Assembly (NCBI GenBank): GCA_039818345.1
Contig: JBCBUC010000011.1
Coordinates: forward strand, 39,027-103,026
Length of the DNA: 64,000 nt
Direction of reading: 5' to 3'
From: Parvularcula sp039818345
GTDB lineage: Bacteria; Pseudomonadota; Alphaproteobacteria; Caulobacterales; Parvularculaceae
The position numbers were made by a program, and so were the translations under genes. Shown in pieces: positions 1-9,664 of the stretch; positions within the stretch are counted from its first letter, which is position 1, and every line of letters begins with the position of its first letter. The notes below the pieces were generated by a model. That model worked only from the letters and a program-made list of their open reading frames with translations. It made no database searches and was not told where the DNA came from.

Positions 1-2
1 AC

Positions 3-116
3 GCCGACGCCGTCGTCGTGGGCTCAGCCATCGTTAAAGCGCTTGCGGTAAACGGGGTGGACAGTGCGCTCTCTTTGACGCGAACGATCGCCGAAGGCGT
101 GCACCGACATAAGTAG
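3..116 (+). CDS. trpA: tryptophan synthase alpha subunit, C-terminal end (partial)
   Basis: The open frame entering the window encodes about 37 residues and ends at TAG. It contains ADAVVVGSAIVKAL, the C-terminal phosphate-binding strand and helix of TrpA, which converts indole-3-glycerol phosphate to indole and glyceraldehyde-3-phosphate in the cytoplasm. The next gene is accD 29 bases on, and trpA-accD-folC is a common alphaproteobacterial order. The N-terminal part lies outside the window. Confidence 0.88.
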   Translation, partial: ADAVVVGSAIVKALAVNGVDSALSLTRTIAEGVHRHK

Positions 117-145
117 CGGGTTGTGAGGCCCGGTATGGAGACAAC

Positions 146-1084
146 ATGAACTGGCTTTCGGACATTACGCCTCCGGGGATCAAAAAGATCTTTCGGCAGC
201 AAGACGACCAAGCGGACACGCTTTGGACGCGCTGCCCAAAATGCGATCACATGACCTTCAACCGCGAGCTGGAGCAGGACCAACACATCTGCCCCAATTG
301 CGGCCACCACATGCCGATCGCCCCGATTGCCCGCCTCAACAACCTTTTTGGCGAAGGCTGGGAACGCGTGGAGCTGCCGGAAACCCCGGACGACCCCCTC
401 AAATTCAAAGACACCAAGCGCTATCCCGATCGCTTACGCGACTATCGCAAAAAGACAGGGGAGCGCGACGCGCTCGTTGTTGGCCTCGGTGAACTTGGTG
501 GTCGATTGGCCGTGGCAGCGGTGCAGAACTTTGCCTTTATGGGCGGCTCCATGGGCGCAGCGATCGGCGAGGGGCTGCTCACCGCGGCCCAGCGAGCGGT
601 CACCAACCGCGCGGCACTGATTGTTTTCACCGCCTCCGGCGGCGCCCGTATGCAAGAAGGGATCTTGTCCCTGATGCAAATGCCGCGCTCGACGATTGCC
701 GTGCAGATGGTGCGTGAAGCAGGTCTTCCCTACATCGTCGTTCTCACGAACCCGACCACCGGCGGTGTGACAGCGAGCTATGCCATGCTCGGTGATGTCC
801 ATATGGCCGAGCCTGGCGCGCTTATTGGTTTTGCCGGGCCGCGGGTGATCGAACAGACCATTCGCGAAAAACTGCCCGAAGACTTCCAGCGGGCCGAGTA
901 TCTTCTTGATAAAGGCATGATCGATCGCGTCACCGATCGCCGTGAGATGGCAAGCGAGCTTGGAAATATCCTCAGCGTGCTGATGCCGCCGCGCGGCGCA
1001 GCGCAGGACGTTGCCCCGCCGATGAGCGAACCGGCCAATGATGGCCCAGCAATGCCGCAGGACCTGCCAGAGGCCGCCGAGTAA
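146..1084 (+). CDS. accD: acetyl-CoA carboxylase carboxyltransferase subunit beta
   Basis: 312 residues, the normal AccD length. The N-terminal zinc ribbon is complete (Cys30, Cys33, Cys49, Cys52), followed by the carboxyltransferase crotonase fold with GGSMGAAIGEG, SGGARMQEG and TTGGVTASYAMLGD. With AccA it moves the carboxyl group from biotinyl-AccB to acetyl-CoA, the first committed step of fatty-acid synthesis. The ATG follows GGAGACAAC. The C-terminal tail of about 30 residues is rich in Pro, Met and Ala and is probably disordered. The stop abuts the folC ATG directly (TAAATG), so the two are probably translationally coupled. Confidence 0.97.
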   Translation: MNWLSDITPPGIKKIFRQQDDQADTLWTRCPKCDHMTFNRELEQDQHICPNCGHHMPIAPIARLNNLFGEGWERVELPETPDDPLKFKDTKRYPDRLRDYRKKTGERDALVVGLGELGGRLAVAAVQNFAFMGGSMGAAIGEGLLTAAQRAVTNRAALIVFTASGGARMQEGILSLMQMPRSTIAVQMVREAGLPYIVVLTNPTTGGVTASYAMLGDVHMAEPGALIGFAGPRVIEQTIREKLPEDFQRAEYLLDKGMIDRVTDRREMASELGNILSVLMPPRGAAQDVAPPMSEPANDGPAMPQDLPEAAE

Positions 1085-2419
1085 ATGAACGCCAGTCCGA
1101 CGACGGCCACGGCCGAGGTCGAACGGCTGCTCACCCGCTTTGAGCAAGCATCGCCAGCGACCATCAATTTAGGCCTCGAACGGATCGAGGACGCCCTTCA
1201 TCGTCTTGGCGATCCGCATCTTGCCTTGCCGCCAGTGATCCATGTCGCCGGAACGAATGGCAAAGGCTCAACGATCGCCTTTATGCGGACGATTTTAGCC
1301 GCAGCTGGCCTGCGGGTGCATACCTACACCTCGCCCCATCTCCTCCGCTTCAACGAGCGGATCGTTGTGGCGGGTGAGCAGATCGGCGATGAGCAACTCG
1401 CGCAAGTCTTGGGGCGGTGCGAGGCTGCCGCGGGGGATCTGCCGCTTACCTATTTTGAAGCAGCCACCGCTGCTGCGTTCCTCGCTTTTGCCGAAACGCC
1501 GGGCGACGCGGTTCTTCTTGAAACCGGTCTAGGCGGACGACTTGATGCGACCAATGTTGTGCCCGCGCCGCGTGCCTCGGTGATCACGCCCATCGGCATG
1601 GATCACATGGATTGGCTCGGCGATACCATCACCGACATCGCCTTCGAAAAGGCGGGTATTATCAAAGAAAACAGTGTCATGGTCACCGGCGCCCAAAGGC
1701 CAGAAGTGCTCGATGTCTTGCGCAACCGCGCCCTTGCTCTGGGGGCGGATCAACATATTCTGGGCGAGGACTGGCAGCTTGCCCGCGAGGGCAGCGGCTT
1801 CACCTACGAGGATGAGACCGGCCTTTCCGATCTTAAGCTCCCTCGCCTTCAAGGCATCCATCAAATTGATAACGCTGGTCTTGCGGTGGCCGCGCTCAAG
1901 GCCGCGGGCCTTGCCCCCGATGATGATTTCATCTCAATGGGGATTGATGCTGCTGAATGGCCTGCCCGGCTTGAACGGATGAAGCCCGGGGCGCTGACAT
2001 CGATTGTCACCCAGCATGCCGGCGATCCTGGTGAGCTATGGCTCGATGGTGGGCATAATCCTCACGCCGCGGCGGTCCTCGCGCGCACCATGGCCGATCT
2101 TGAAGAACGCAGCTCCAGACCATTGATCCTGGTGGTTGGTATCGGGAAGAACAAAGACCCGATCGGTTTCTTCAAACCTTTTGCCGACCTCGCCTCCGCC
2201 GTCCTCACCGTGCCTTTTGGTCAGCCGATCGCCTATGACCCCGAGGATCTGGCCAAAGAAGCGCAAGAAGCAGGCATCCCAGCCCGCGCGATGACCAGCC
2301 TCGAAGCCGCGCTGGAGCACGCGGTGAGCGCGTTTGGCCGGTCCGGTGAGGGGACGCCCAGGGTCCTTGTTTGCGGCTCCCTTTACTTGGCCGCCGAGGC
2401 GCTGGAAAAGAACGGATGA
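1085..2419 (+). CDS. folC: bifunctional folylpolyglutamate synthase / dihydrofolate synthase
   Basis: 444 residues of the Mur-ligase-like FolC family. The ATP-binding loop VAGTNGKGSTIAF is at residues 54-66, followed by YTSPHLLRFNERI, the FEAATAAAFLAF and ETGLGGRLDATN motifs, and the C-terminal ligase domain with LDGGHNPHA. It adds L-glutamate to dihydropteroate and then extends the tail of tetrahydrofolates in the cytoplasm. It starts on the base after the accD stop and its TGA overlaps the dut ATG, making a tight accD-folC-dut operon. Confidence 0.95.
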   Translation: MNASPTTATAEVERLLTRFEQASPATINLGLERIEDALHRLGDPHLALPPVIHVAGTNGKGSTIAFMRTILAAAGLRVHTYTSPHLLRFNERIVVAGEQIGDEQLAQVLGRCEAAAGDLPLTYFEAATAAAFLAFAETPGDAVLLETGLGGRLDATNVVPAPRASVITPIGMDHMDWLGDTITDIAFEKAGIIKENSVMVTGAQRPEVLDVLRNRALALGADQHILGEDWQLAREGSGFTYEDETGLSDLKLPRLQGIHQIDNAGLAVAALKAAGLAPDDDFISMGIDAAEWPARLERMKPGALTSIVTQHAGDPGELWLDGGHNPHAAAVLARTMADLEERSSRPLILVVGIGKNKDPIGFFKPFADLASAVLTVPFGQPIAYDPEDLAKEAQEAGIPARAMTSLEAALEHAVSAFGRSGEGTPRVLVCGSLYLAAEALEKNG

Positions 2420-2865
2420 CACACGTTCTCCTGAAAACCCTGCCCCATGCCGAGGGCCTTCCGCTCCCGGAGTATAAAACCGAGGGCGCCGCGGGCGCGG
2501 ACCTTGTTGCGGCCCTGCCAAGCGACGAGCCCGTGACCCTCGCGCCTGGGGAAAAAGCGATGATCCCCACTGGCCTTCAAATCGCCCTCCCGTTAGGAAC
2601 AGAAGCACAAATCCGCCCACGGTCAGGCCTTGCTGCGAAACATGCTGTCACCGTTGTCAATGCACCGGGCACGGTCGACTGTGATTATCGGGGCGAAGTC
2701 CGCGTGGTGCTCATCAATCTTGGCCAAGAAGCCTTTACGATCGAACGCGGCATGCGGATCGCTCAAATGGTGATCGCTCCCTATATTCGAGCCGACTTTC
2801 AGACAGCAGACGAACTACCCGAAACCTTGCGCGGCGAAGGCGGGTTCGGCTCCACGGGGTCCTAA
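2416..2865 (+). CDS. dut: dUTP diphosphatase (dUTPase)
   Basis: 149 residues from the ATG that overlaps the folC stop (ATGA); an upstream in-frame start would only add folC-overlapping sequence. All five trimeric dUTPase motifs are present: AAGADL, PRSGLAAKH, NAPGTVDCDYRGEV with the catalytic Asp, GMRIAQMV and the C-terminal RGEGGFGSTG arm that closes over the substrate. It hydrolyses dUTP to dUMP and pyrophosphate, limiting uracil incorporation and supplying dUMP for thymidylate synthesis. Confidence 0.96.
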   Translation: MTHVLLKTLPHAEGLPLPEYKTEGAAGADLVAALPSDEPVTLAPGEKAMIPTGLQIALPLGTEAQIRPRSGLAAKHAVTVVNAPGTVDCDYRGEVRVVLINLGQEAFTIERGMRIAQMVIAPYIRADFQTADELPETLRGEGGFGSTGS

Positions 2866-2871
2866 GGATCC

Positions 2872-3606
2872 GTGGCGCCGCGCCACAAGCATCATCTCCT
2901 GTTGCCGGAGATCGGTGGCCAGGGCCAACAGAAGCTCGCGGCAGCCAAGGTTCTTATTGTCGGCGCAGGAGGGCTTGGGTGCCCGATCCTCGCCTACCTC
3001 GCCGCGGCTGGTGTCGGTCACCTCACGATCTGTGATGATGACAAAGTTGAGTTATCCAATCTTCAGCGGCAAATTCTTTATACAGAAGACGATATCGGTG
3101 AGCTAAAGGCGTTAGCGGCAGCAAAAAGACTCCGCCAGCTGAACAGTGATATCACCATCGAGCCGGTGACGGCGATGTTGACGGATGAAAACGGTGCGGA
3201 CCTCGTGCGCGGCCACGATCTGGTGATCGAAGGCGTTGACCGCCTCGCAGCCCGGCAAGTGATCAACCGTGCGTGCTTGGCGCAAGGCCGTCCGCTCCTT
3301 TCCTCCGCCGCATCACGGTTTGAGGGACAAGTCGCGCTTTTCAGGCCTGGCGACAAAGATCACGCCTGTTACGCCTGTCTGGTTCCGCCTGAAGCCGATG
3401 AAGAAGGGCTCTGTGATCGAGACGGCGTGATGGGCCCCGTCGTTGGCATGGTGGGGAGTTTAGCCGCGGGCGAAGCCATCAAGTTCATCGCTGGGATTGA
3501 GCCCACACTCGAAAATGCCTTGCTGGTTTTTGATGCCCGCACCGGCACGGTGCGGAGGGTGAGAATGGCCCGCGACCCAGACTGCCCGGTCTGCGGAAAC
3601 CTCTGA
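2872..3606 (+). CDS. ThiF/MoeB-family adenylyltransferase (E1-like)
   Basis: 244 residues from a GTG six bases after dut. The Rossmann loop GAGGLGCP is near residue 33, then the ATP-binding DDDKVELSNLQRQ with the arginine finger, the substrate Asp region VIEGVDRLAARQVINRAC, and a zinc site formed by CYAC and the C-terminal CPVC. Family members adenylate the C-terminal Gly-Gly of a sulfur carrier (MoaD or ThiS). There is no C-terminal rhodanese domain, so it resembles E. coli MoeB or ThiF. No moa or thi gene lies nearby, so the partner cannot be assigned. Confidence 0.85.
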   Translation: MAPRHKHHLLLPEIGGQGQQKLAAAKVLIVGAGGLGCPILAYLAAAGVGHLTICDDDKVELSNLQRQILYTEDDIGELKALAAAKRLRQLNSDITIEPVTAMLTDENGADLVRGHDLVIEGVDRLAARQVINRACLAQGRPLLSSAASRFEGQVALFRPGDKDHACYACLVPPEADEEGLCDRDGVMGPVVGMVGSLAAGEAIKFIAGIEPTLENALLVFDARTGTVRRVRMARDPDCPVCGNL

Positions 3607-3699
3607 TGCGAATCTAACAATAATTTCATCTACGACAATCTAGGGTTAGTGAAGAGTCAAGACTTTCACTTCGGCTTTTTGCGTTGCACAATATTTAGC

Positions 3700-3873
3700 A
3701 TGGATTCACCCCAAGACATCAATGCGCCGGTGGCAGAACCCACCGAAGCGGCTGTGGCGGTCGCGGAATCGGCCTCTGGGCTACCCAGCTGGATGTTCAT
3801 TATCGTCATGGGCTTAGCTGTCATGATTGCTGCACGGCCGCGTAAACAGCCGGTCGGTCGCCTGGACGGGTGA
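3700..3873 (+). CDS. small single-pass membrane protein, hypothetical
   Basis: 57 residues from ATG 3700; an in-frame GTG at 3649 would add 17. An acidic, Ala/Pro-rich N-terminus is followed by one hydrophobic segment, LPSWMFIIVMGLAVMIAARP, and a basic tail, suggesting a single-pass membrane protein with a cytoplasmic C-terminus. I do not recognise the family and no clear Shine-Dalgarno precedes it. If it is not a gene, the 3607-3927 interval is an intergenic region with no other signal that I see. Confidence 0.4.
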   Translation: MDSPQDINAPVAEPTEAAVAVAESASGLPSWMFIIVMGLAVMIAARPRKQPVGRLDG

Positions 3874-3927
3874 CCCTGGGCACCTCTTCGCCCTAACCTT
3901 TGCCTGTCTCCAGTTGCAGAGGTGCTG

Positions 3928-5121
3928 ATGCTTCTCCCTCACGATGACCCGATTGTTGTGGCCTCGCTCGCCCGGACCCCGATGGGTGGCCTGCAAGGCG
4001 ATTTGGCCAGCCTCCGCGCGCCTGACCTTGGCGCGTTGGCGATCAAAGGCGCGCTTGAGCGAGCTGGCATCAAACCCGGCGCCGTCGACGAAGTGTTGAT
4101 GGGCTGCGTCCTCCCAGCAGGACAAGGACAAGCGCCAGCGCGGCAGGCAGCGATCCATGCAGGCCTTCCCACCTATGTTCCGTGCACGACCATCAACAAG
4201 ATGTGCGGCTCCGGCATGAAAACGGTGATGATGATGGCGCAGGCGATTGCAGCCGGCTCGGTGAGCGTTGGTGTTGCAGGCGGCATGGAGTCGATGAGCA
4301 ACGCGCCCTACCTCTTACCTAAAGCACGCTCAGGCTACCGCATGGGCCATGGCCAAGTGCTCGATCATATGTTCCTTGATGGTCTCGAGGACGCCTATGA
4401 AGGCGGCTTGATGGGCAGTTTCGCTGAGATGTGTGCGGATAAATTTTCCTTCAGCCGTGAACAACAGGATGACTTTGCGATCGCAAGCCTCGAACGGGCC
4501 ATCGCAGCCAGCGACAAAGCCTTTGCCGAGGAACTGGTGTCGGTGACGATCGCAACCAAGTCGGGCGACACGGTCATTGATCGCGACGAACAGCCGTTCA
4601 AGGCGCGACCAGAAAAGATCCCTCATTTGAAGCCAGCCTTCCGCCGCGACGGCGGCACGGTGACGGCTGCCAATGCGAGCTCTATCTCCGACGGCGCGGC
4701 TGCGCTCTTGATGATGCGGCAGAGCCAAGCCGATCAATTGGAGATCTCCCCGCTCGCCAAATTGACGGCGATGACGTCCCACGCGCAGGACCCGGCATGG
4801 TTCACCACCGCCCCCATCGGCGCCTTCGAAAAGCTCTTTGACGCCGAAGGCACCAAGGCCACGGACTATGATCTCTTTGAGGTCAACGAGGCCTTCGCCG
4901 TGGTTCCGTTGGCGGTCATGGGGGAACTCAATATCCCGCATGAGCGGATGAACGTGCATGGCGGCGCCTGTGCACTCGGTCACCCCATCGGCGCTTCGGG
5001 AACACGGATCATTGGGGGGTTGATCAATGCCCTCCGCTTCCGCGGGAAGACGCGGGGCGCAGCAGGGATCTGCATCGGCGGCGGCGAAGCAACGGCGGTG
5101 GCCGTCGAAATCCTAGGCTGA
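3928..5121 (+). CDS. acetyl-CoA C-acyltransferase (thiolase)
   Basis: About 397 residues. ATG 3928 is preferred over GTG 3922 because AGAGG lies five bases upstream of it. Thiolase signatures are complete: INKMCGSGMKTVMM with the nucleophilic Cys near residue 93, GGMESMSNAPYLL, NEAFAVVPL, HGGACALGHPIGASGTR with the catalytic His, and the C-terminal ICIGGGEATA with the second Cys. It condenses or cleaves acetyl-CoA and acetoacetyl-CoA (or longer 3-ketoacyl-CoA). Its direction, biosynthetic or beta-oxidation, cannot be told from context because it is a lone gene. Confidence 0.92.
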   Translation: MLLPHDDPIVVASLARTPMGGLQGDLASLRAPDLGALAIKGALERAGIKPGAVDEVLMGCVLPAGQGQAPARQAAIHAGLPTYVPCTTINKMCGSGMKTVMMMAQAIAAGSVSVGVAGGMESMSNAPYLLPKARSGYRMGHGQVLDHMFLDGLEDAYEGGLMGSFAEMCADKFSFSREQQDDFAIASLERAIAASDKAFAEELVSVTIATKSGDTVIDRDEQPFKARPEKIPHLKPAFRRDGGTVTAANASSISDGAAALLMMRQSQADQLEISPLAKLTAMTSHAQDPAWFTTAPIGAFEKLFDAEGTKATDYDLFEVNEAFAVVPLAVMGELNIPHERMNVHGGACALGHPIGASGTRIIGGLINALRFRGKTRGAAGICIGGGEATAVAVEILG

Positions 5122-5127
5122 GGGCCT

Positions 5128-7356
5128 TCAAAGAAAACTGTAGGGATCAATATCCACCACGCGCCGCACGGCACTGGCGGCCTTCACCCGCGAGAGCCAA
5201 TCCGACGTGAAGGCCTGGAGCGAGCGTCCCCGCGCAGCTTTCACCAAAAACCGCACCCGGAAGACACCGCGCAGGCGATAAAAGGGGGCAGGCGCGGGGC
5301 CCCACGCTTCAATTCCCTCTGCCTGCGGAACGACTTGCGCTAAGGCACGGGCCTCAGCATTGAGTTTTTGTTCGTCCTTGCCCGAAAGAATGATCCCCGC
5401 AAGGCGGCCATGGGGCGGAAGGCCGATCTCCTCTCGGCAATGAAGTTCTTCGGCAAAAAAAGCGTCGCGATCTCCACTCGCAAGGGCTTCGGTGACCCGG
5501 TGCTCAGGTTGATAGGACTGAAGGAGCACGCGGCCCTTGGCAGCACTTCGGCCCGCGCGGCCTGCCACTTGGGTTAAGACTTGATAGGTGCGCTCCGAGG
5601 CACGCAGATCGCCGCCTGCGAGGCCAAGATCAGCATCCACCCCGACAACTAAGGTAAGGCCAGGAAAGTTGTGCCCTTTCGCGGCGGCTTGTGTCGCAAC
5701 AAGGATATCAATCTCTCCCGATGTCATCCGCTCAAGGAGTGCTTTAGCAGCAACAGGGCTTTCAATCGTGTCGGAGGAAAAAATTTCGACGGTCGCATCA
5801 GGCCAGCGCGTTTTCGCCTCCTCCGCCACCCGCTCGACCCCTGGCCCGCAAGCAGTGAGGGTGTCTTTGCCCCCGCAATGGGGACAGATCTCAGGCTTGG
5901 GCATCGAAAACCCGGTCTGGTGGCAGACAAGACGCCCCGTATACCGATGTTCAACCAACCATGTGTCACTATCAGGCGCGGTGATACGCTCACCGCACCG
6001 CCGACAAATCGTGACGGGGGCGTAGCCGCGGCGATTAAGGTAAAGCAGGGCCTGCTGATCTTTCTGCAGCGTGTCGTTGATCGCCGCCACCGCAGGGTCA
6101 GCAATCCACATTCCCTGTTCAGGAGGCGTATCGCGCATGTCCAAGACATCAATGTCGGGCATCACCGCCGGGCCATAGCGGCTTTGGAGCTTCACGCTGG
6201 TGTACCGCCCTTTTTCGACATTCAGCATCGTCTCTAAGGACGGTGTGGCGGAGGCAAGGATGACGGGAAAGGACTGCCGCGCGCCCATCGCTACCGCCAT
6301 GTCCCGCGCGTGGTAAAGGATACCCTCTTGCTGCTTATAAGCGGGATCATGCTCCTCATCGACGACCACCAGCCGGAGGTTTTGCCAAGGCAGAAAGAGC
6401 GCCGACCGCGCACCGACCACCAAACGACAGGAGCCATCGAGCACCCGCTTCCAAACGCGCCGTCTTTGAGCTGATGAAAGATCAGAATGCCAATGCGCAG
6501 GCGCAACCCCAAAACGCTCTTCGAGCCGCCGCAAAAAAGGGAGGGTGAGCGCGATCTCGGGCAGCAACACAAGCGTCTGCGCGGTTGGGTCAGCACGCAA
6601 AGCCGCGGCAACAGCTTCGAGATAGACCTCCGTCTTGCCTGATCCCGTCACCCCGTCGATCAAGACCGTCCCCTCGCCGCGGCCAATCGTGACGCGTAAG
6701 CTCGACGCCGCTGCGGCCTGACCGGGATCAAGATCACGCCCGGGAGCATCCGGGTCAGGATCAGGAAACGGGGGGTCCGGATCAAACTGAACATGCTCAA
6801 GCGCCCCCGCTTGCGCAAGACCCCGCACAACACCTTCGGTCACCCCAGCCTTTTCTGCCAGATCCTTAGCGGTTTGCGCCTGGTCACTCGCCGCATCCAA
6901 AACCGCCTGCCGTTTGTCGGTGATCCTCAGATCATCCGGTAGGGCTCCTTTTCGATACCCTGTCCGCCCCCGGACATCCGCGAGGCCCTGTTCACCGCGC
7001 AAGACCATGCGCAACACCGCCCCGCGGCTCACCATGTAATAGCGCGCCACCCAGTCGACAAAATCGAGGAGTTTCGGTGCCAAGCGCTGCACATCATAGC
7101 GTTGGACGATCGCTTTCAGTTTCGCATCAGGAACAGAAGGGTCTGGCGCGTCATGCCAGACGACCCCTGTCATGCGCCGCGGACCAAGCGGGACCATGAC
7201 GATATCGCCTGGCTCAACAAAGAGCCCGTCAGGCACTTCGTAATCATAGCCATCGCCGACCGGCATCGGCAGCAGCACTTTGGCGCGGCGACGCGGCGCG
7301 GGATCCGCCACCTCATCGTCCTTCTTTAGGCGATCCATAGCCTGGCGAGCTACCAT
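5128..7356 (-). CDS. priA: primosomal protein N' (replication restart helicase)
   Basis: 742 residues from ATG 7356, just ahead of the family N-terminus (VLLPMPVGDGYDYEVPDG); an in-frame extension to 7503 would run into the divergent gene. Walker A is GVTGSGKTEVY, Walker B is VVVDEEHDPAYKQQ, and ASATPSLE follows. The zinc-binding insertion carries CRRC and CPHC pairs plus two further Cys. C-terminal helicase motifs include ATQAAAKGHNFP and QVAGRAGR. PriA recognises stalled forks and reloads the replisome. Confidence 0.95.
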   Translation of the reverse strand: MVARQAMDRLKKDDEVADPAPRRRAKVLLPMPVGDGYDYEVPDGLFVEPGDIVMVPLGPRRMTGVVWHDAPDPSVPDAKLKAIVQRYDVQRLAPKLLDFVDWVARYYMVSRGAVLRMVLRGEQGLADVRGRTGYRKGALPDDLRITDKRQAVLDAASDQAQTAKDLAEKAGVTEGVVRGLAQAGALEHVQFDPDPPFPDPDPDAPGRDLDPGQAAAASSLRVTIGRGEGTVLIDGVTGSGKTEVYLEAVAAALRADPTAQTLVLLPEIALTLPFLRRLEERFGVAPAHWHSDLSSAQRRRVWKRVLDGSCRLVVGARSALFLPWQNLRLVVVDEEHDPAYKQQEGILYHARDMAVAMGARQSFPVILASATPSLETMLNVEKGRYTSVKLQSRYGPAVMPDIDVLDMRDTPPEQGMWIADPAVAAINDTLQKDQQALLYLNRRGYAPVTICRRCGERITAPDSDTWLVEHRYTGRLVCHQTGFSMPKPEICPHCGGKDTLTACGPGVERVAEEAKTRWPDATVEIFSSDTIESPVAAKALLERMTSGEIDILVATQAAAKGHNFPGLTLVVGVDADLGLAGGDLRASERTYQVLTQVAGRAGRSAAKGRVLLQSYQPEHRVTEALASGDRDAFFAEELHCREEIGLPPHGRLAGIILSGKDEQKLNAEARALAQVVPQAEGIEAWGPAPAPFYRLRGVFRVRFLVKAARGRSLQAFTSDWLSRVKAASAVRRVVDIDPYSFL

Positions 7357-7427
7357 GTCGGCCTCAACGGCGCGAGCACTGGTGGATAGAGGTGCAAAAG
7401 AAGGCGCGGTTCGGCTAAGGCGCGGCC

Positions 7428-9221
7428 ATGAGAAAAAGCACTGCCTTGGGCACCGCCGCCGCCTTTTTCCTGACCCTCGCCGCTTGCGGTGATGAGCCAG
7501 CAAGGGAGGTCGACGCCAGTAACCCCGCGTCGGACGCGCTGGCTTCCGTAATGGACGATCATTGGGAGCTCATCTTGGAGGAAAACCCGGTGTTCGCAGC
7601 CCGCCTCGGGCGCGAAGATGGGCTTGGGCGTCTCTCTGATCCCTCGATTGAAGCCTATGAGGAGGGGGTCAATCAACGCCGCCTTTTGCTGACCCGCCTG
7701 AACGCGGTCGACACGCCCGCCCTCAGCCAGGACGAGCTGCTCAACCACACGCTTCTCACCCTCGAGCTCGAGGAAGCCCAAGAAGAGGCGCAATATGGCG
7801 GGAAGTTTCTAACGCTGAGTACGTTTGATGCACCGCATTCAGACCTCGCCCGCCTCGCCGAGGAAACAGCCCTGCGCACCGAGGAAGACTACCGCTCTTA
7901 TGTCGATCGTTTGGCGGCGATGCCCGACTATATCGGCAAAGCGATAGCACGCCTTCAGGGCGGGATTGATGCCGGCTGGACCCAGCCCTGTGAGGCGATG
8001 ACGGGCTTCCCGCGGACCTATCAAACCCACATCGTCGATGATGCGGCTACATCTGTCTTTATGCTGCCTTTCGCACGCCAAGGAGCGGTGGACGATGACA
8101 CCCACGCCGCCTTCGCAGCCCAGGCGGAGGTCCTGATCCGTGATCAAGTGGTCCCCGCCTTTGAAACCTTCGGTCTCTTTTACGAAGGCCAGTATGTACC
8201 GAATTGCCGCCAGGTGGTGGGTGTGTCGAGCGCCCCGAATGGTGCTGCCTATTACGAACAACGGGTACGGAGCTTCACCACCACCGATATGACCGCAGAC
8301 GAGGTGCACAATGTTGGCCTTGCGGAAGTTGCGCGGATCCGCGCCGAAATGGAGGAAGTCGCCGCCGAAGCCGGCTTTGCGACGCTCCCTGAGTTCCAGG
8401 AACATCTGCGCAGCACGCCGTCCTTCTATCCAGCCACCGCCGAGGAGCGGGTGGCGGTTGCCTCGACCATCGCCAAAAAAATGGATGGCGAGCTGGTGAA
8501 ACTGTTCACAGTCTTGCCGCGTATGCCGTACACGATCTTACCGATCCCCCTCGATATCGCGGAGGGTACAACCACGGCCTATTATACCCGCCCAGCCGTC
8601 GATGGTTCACGGGCAGGGGTCTATTGGCTCAACACCACGCTACTAGAGACGCGGCCGCTCTATGAACTGGAGGCGCTGACGCTGCATGAAGCGGTGCCGG
8701 GGCATCACTTACAGATCGCCTTGATGCAAGAGCTCGACCTACCGAATTTCCGGCGCTTTAGCGGCGGGTTTACCGCCTTTGTCGAGGGCTGGGGTCTTTA
8801 CTCAGAGCGCTTAGGCCTTGAAGTCGGGTTCTATGAGACGCCTGAGGACAATTTCGGGCGCCTCTCCTATGAGATGTGGCGCGCGTGCCGCCTCGTGGTG
8901 GACACAGGCCTGCACGCCAAGGGCTGGTCGCGGCAACGCGCGATCAACTTCATGCTCGACAACACAGGCCTCTCGGAAAACAACATCACCCGCGAGGTAG
9001 ACCGCTACATCACCTGGCCGGGCCAGGCGGTGGCTTATAAAATTGGTGAGCTGAAGATCCGTGAACTCCGCAAAAGAGCCGAGGATGCCCTTGGCACTGA
9101 TTTCGATGTACGGCTCTTCCACGACGTCGTCTTGGGCAGCGGCTCGATCCCCCTCTCGGTGCTCGAAAACCACGTGGACGCGTTTATTGAAGAGCAGATG
9201 GCCACTGGCGCGGCTGAGTGA
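7428..9221 (+). CDS. DUF885 family lipoprotein, putative metallopeptidase
   Basis: 597 residues. The N-terminus is a lipoprotein signal (hydrophobic FFLTLAAC, lipobox Cys near residue 19), so the protein is probably anchored in the cell envelope. The DUF885 core follows, with a zinc-site-like LHEAVPGHHLQ and a downstream FVEGWGLYSERLG that would supply a third ligand, as in HExxH-type peptidases. Substrate unknown. It is divergent from priA (71-base gap), and its stop overlaps the next start as GTGA. Confidence 0.88.
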   Translation: MRKSTALGTAAAFFLTLAACGDEPAREVDASNPASDALASVMDDHWELILEENPVFAARLGREDGLGRLSDPSIEAYEEGVNQRRLLLTRLNAVDTPALSQDELLNHTLLTLELEEAQEEAQYGGKFLTLSTFDAPHSDLARLAEETALRTEEDYRSYVDRLAAMPDYIGKAIARLQGGIDAGWTQPCEAMTGFPRTYQTHIVDDAATSVFMLPFARQGAVDDDTHAAFAAQAEVLIRDQVVPAFETFGLFYEGQYVPNCRQVVGVSSAPNGAAYYEQRVRSFTTTDMTADEVHNVGLAEVARIRAEMEEVAAEAGFATLPEFQEHLRSTPSFYPATAEERVAVASTIAKKMDGELVKLFTVLPRMPYTILPIPLDIAEGTTTAYYTRPAVDGSRAGVYWLNTTLLETRPLYELEALTLHEAVPGHHLQIALMQELDLPNFRRFSGGFTAFVEGWGLYSERLGLEVGFYETPEDNFGRLSYEMWRACRLVVDTGLHAKGWSRQRAINFMLDNTGLSENNITREVDRYITWPGQAVAYKIGELKIRELRKRAEDALGTDFDVRLFHDVVLGSGSIPLSVLENHVDAFIEEQMATGAAE

Positions 9222-9664
9222 CCAGCGTTCTCTTCGTCTGCTTGGGGAATATTTGCCGAAGCCCGGCCGCGGAAGGTGTGTTCCGTGACCGCGCTGCGGC
9301 GGCTGGCCTCGATGTCACCACCGATAGCGCGGGTACCGGCGGATGGCATGCCGGCGATCCGCCCGATCACCGCATGACAGCGGCCGCTGCGCGCCGCCGC
9401 TATGACATCTCTGGGCAGCGCGCTCGCCGTGTCGATGATGGCGATGGCTATAGCTTTGATCATATCATCGCCATGGATGCCTCGAACTTAGCGGATCTTC
9501 AGGATCGCGCGCTCCCCGATTGGACCGCTAAGATCCGTATGCTGCACCCAATGCACGATGTACCTGACCCCTATTATGGCGGCGAGCAGGGGTTTGAAAC
9601 CGTGCTTGATATGCTCGAGCAAGGGATCGATGCGTTAATCGAGGAGATCAAAACGGGTGCCTAG
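9218..9664 (+). CDS. low-molecular-weight protein-tyrosine phosphatase
   Basis: 148 residues from a GTG overlapping the previous stop. The N-terminal P-loop VCLGNICRSP matches the catalytic C-x5-R-S of the family, and the general-acid loop is VPDPYYGG near residue 110. It would dephosphorylate phosphotyrosine, or act on related small substrates, in the cytoplasm. Its end overlaps the next gene by eight bases, so 7428-10541 is probably one transcript. Confidence 0.92.
   Translation: MTSVLFVCLGNICRSPAAEGVFRDRAAAAGLDVTTDSAGTGGWHAGDPPDHRMTAAAARRRYDISGQRARRVDDGDGYSFDHIIAMDASNLADLQDRALPDWTAKIRMLHPMHDVPDPYYGGEQGFETVLDMLEQGIDALIEEIKTGA

Noticed and set aside
434..1147. Antisense open frame across accD
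   Set aside because: accD is certain on the other strand, and the antisense product is low-complexity and unrecognisable.
7357..7503. Longer N-terminus of PriA
   Set aside because: The extra 49 residues are basic and unlike the family, and overlap the start of the divergent DUF885 gene.
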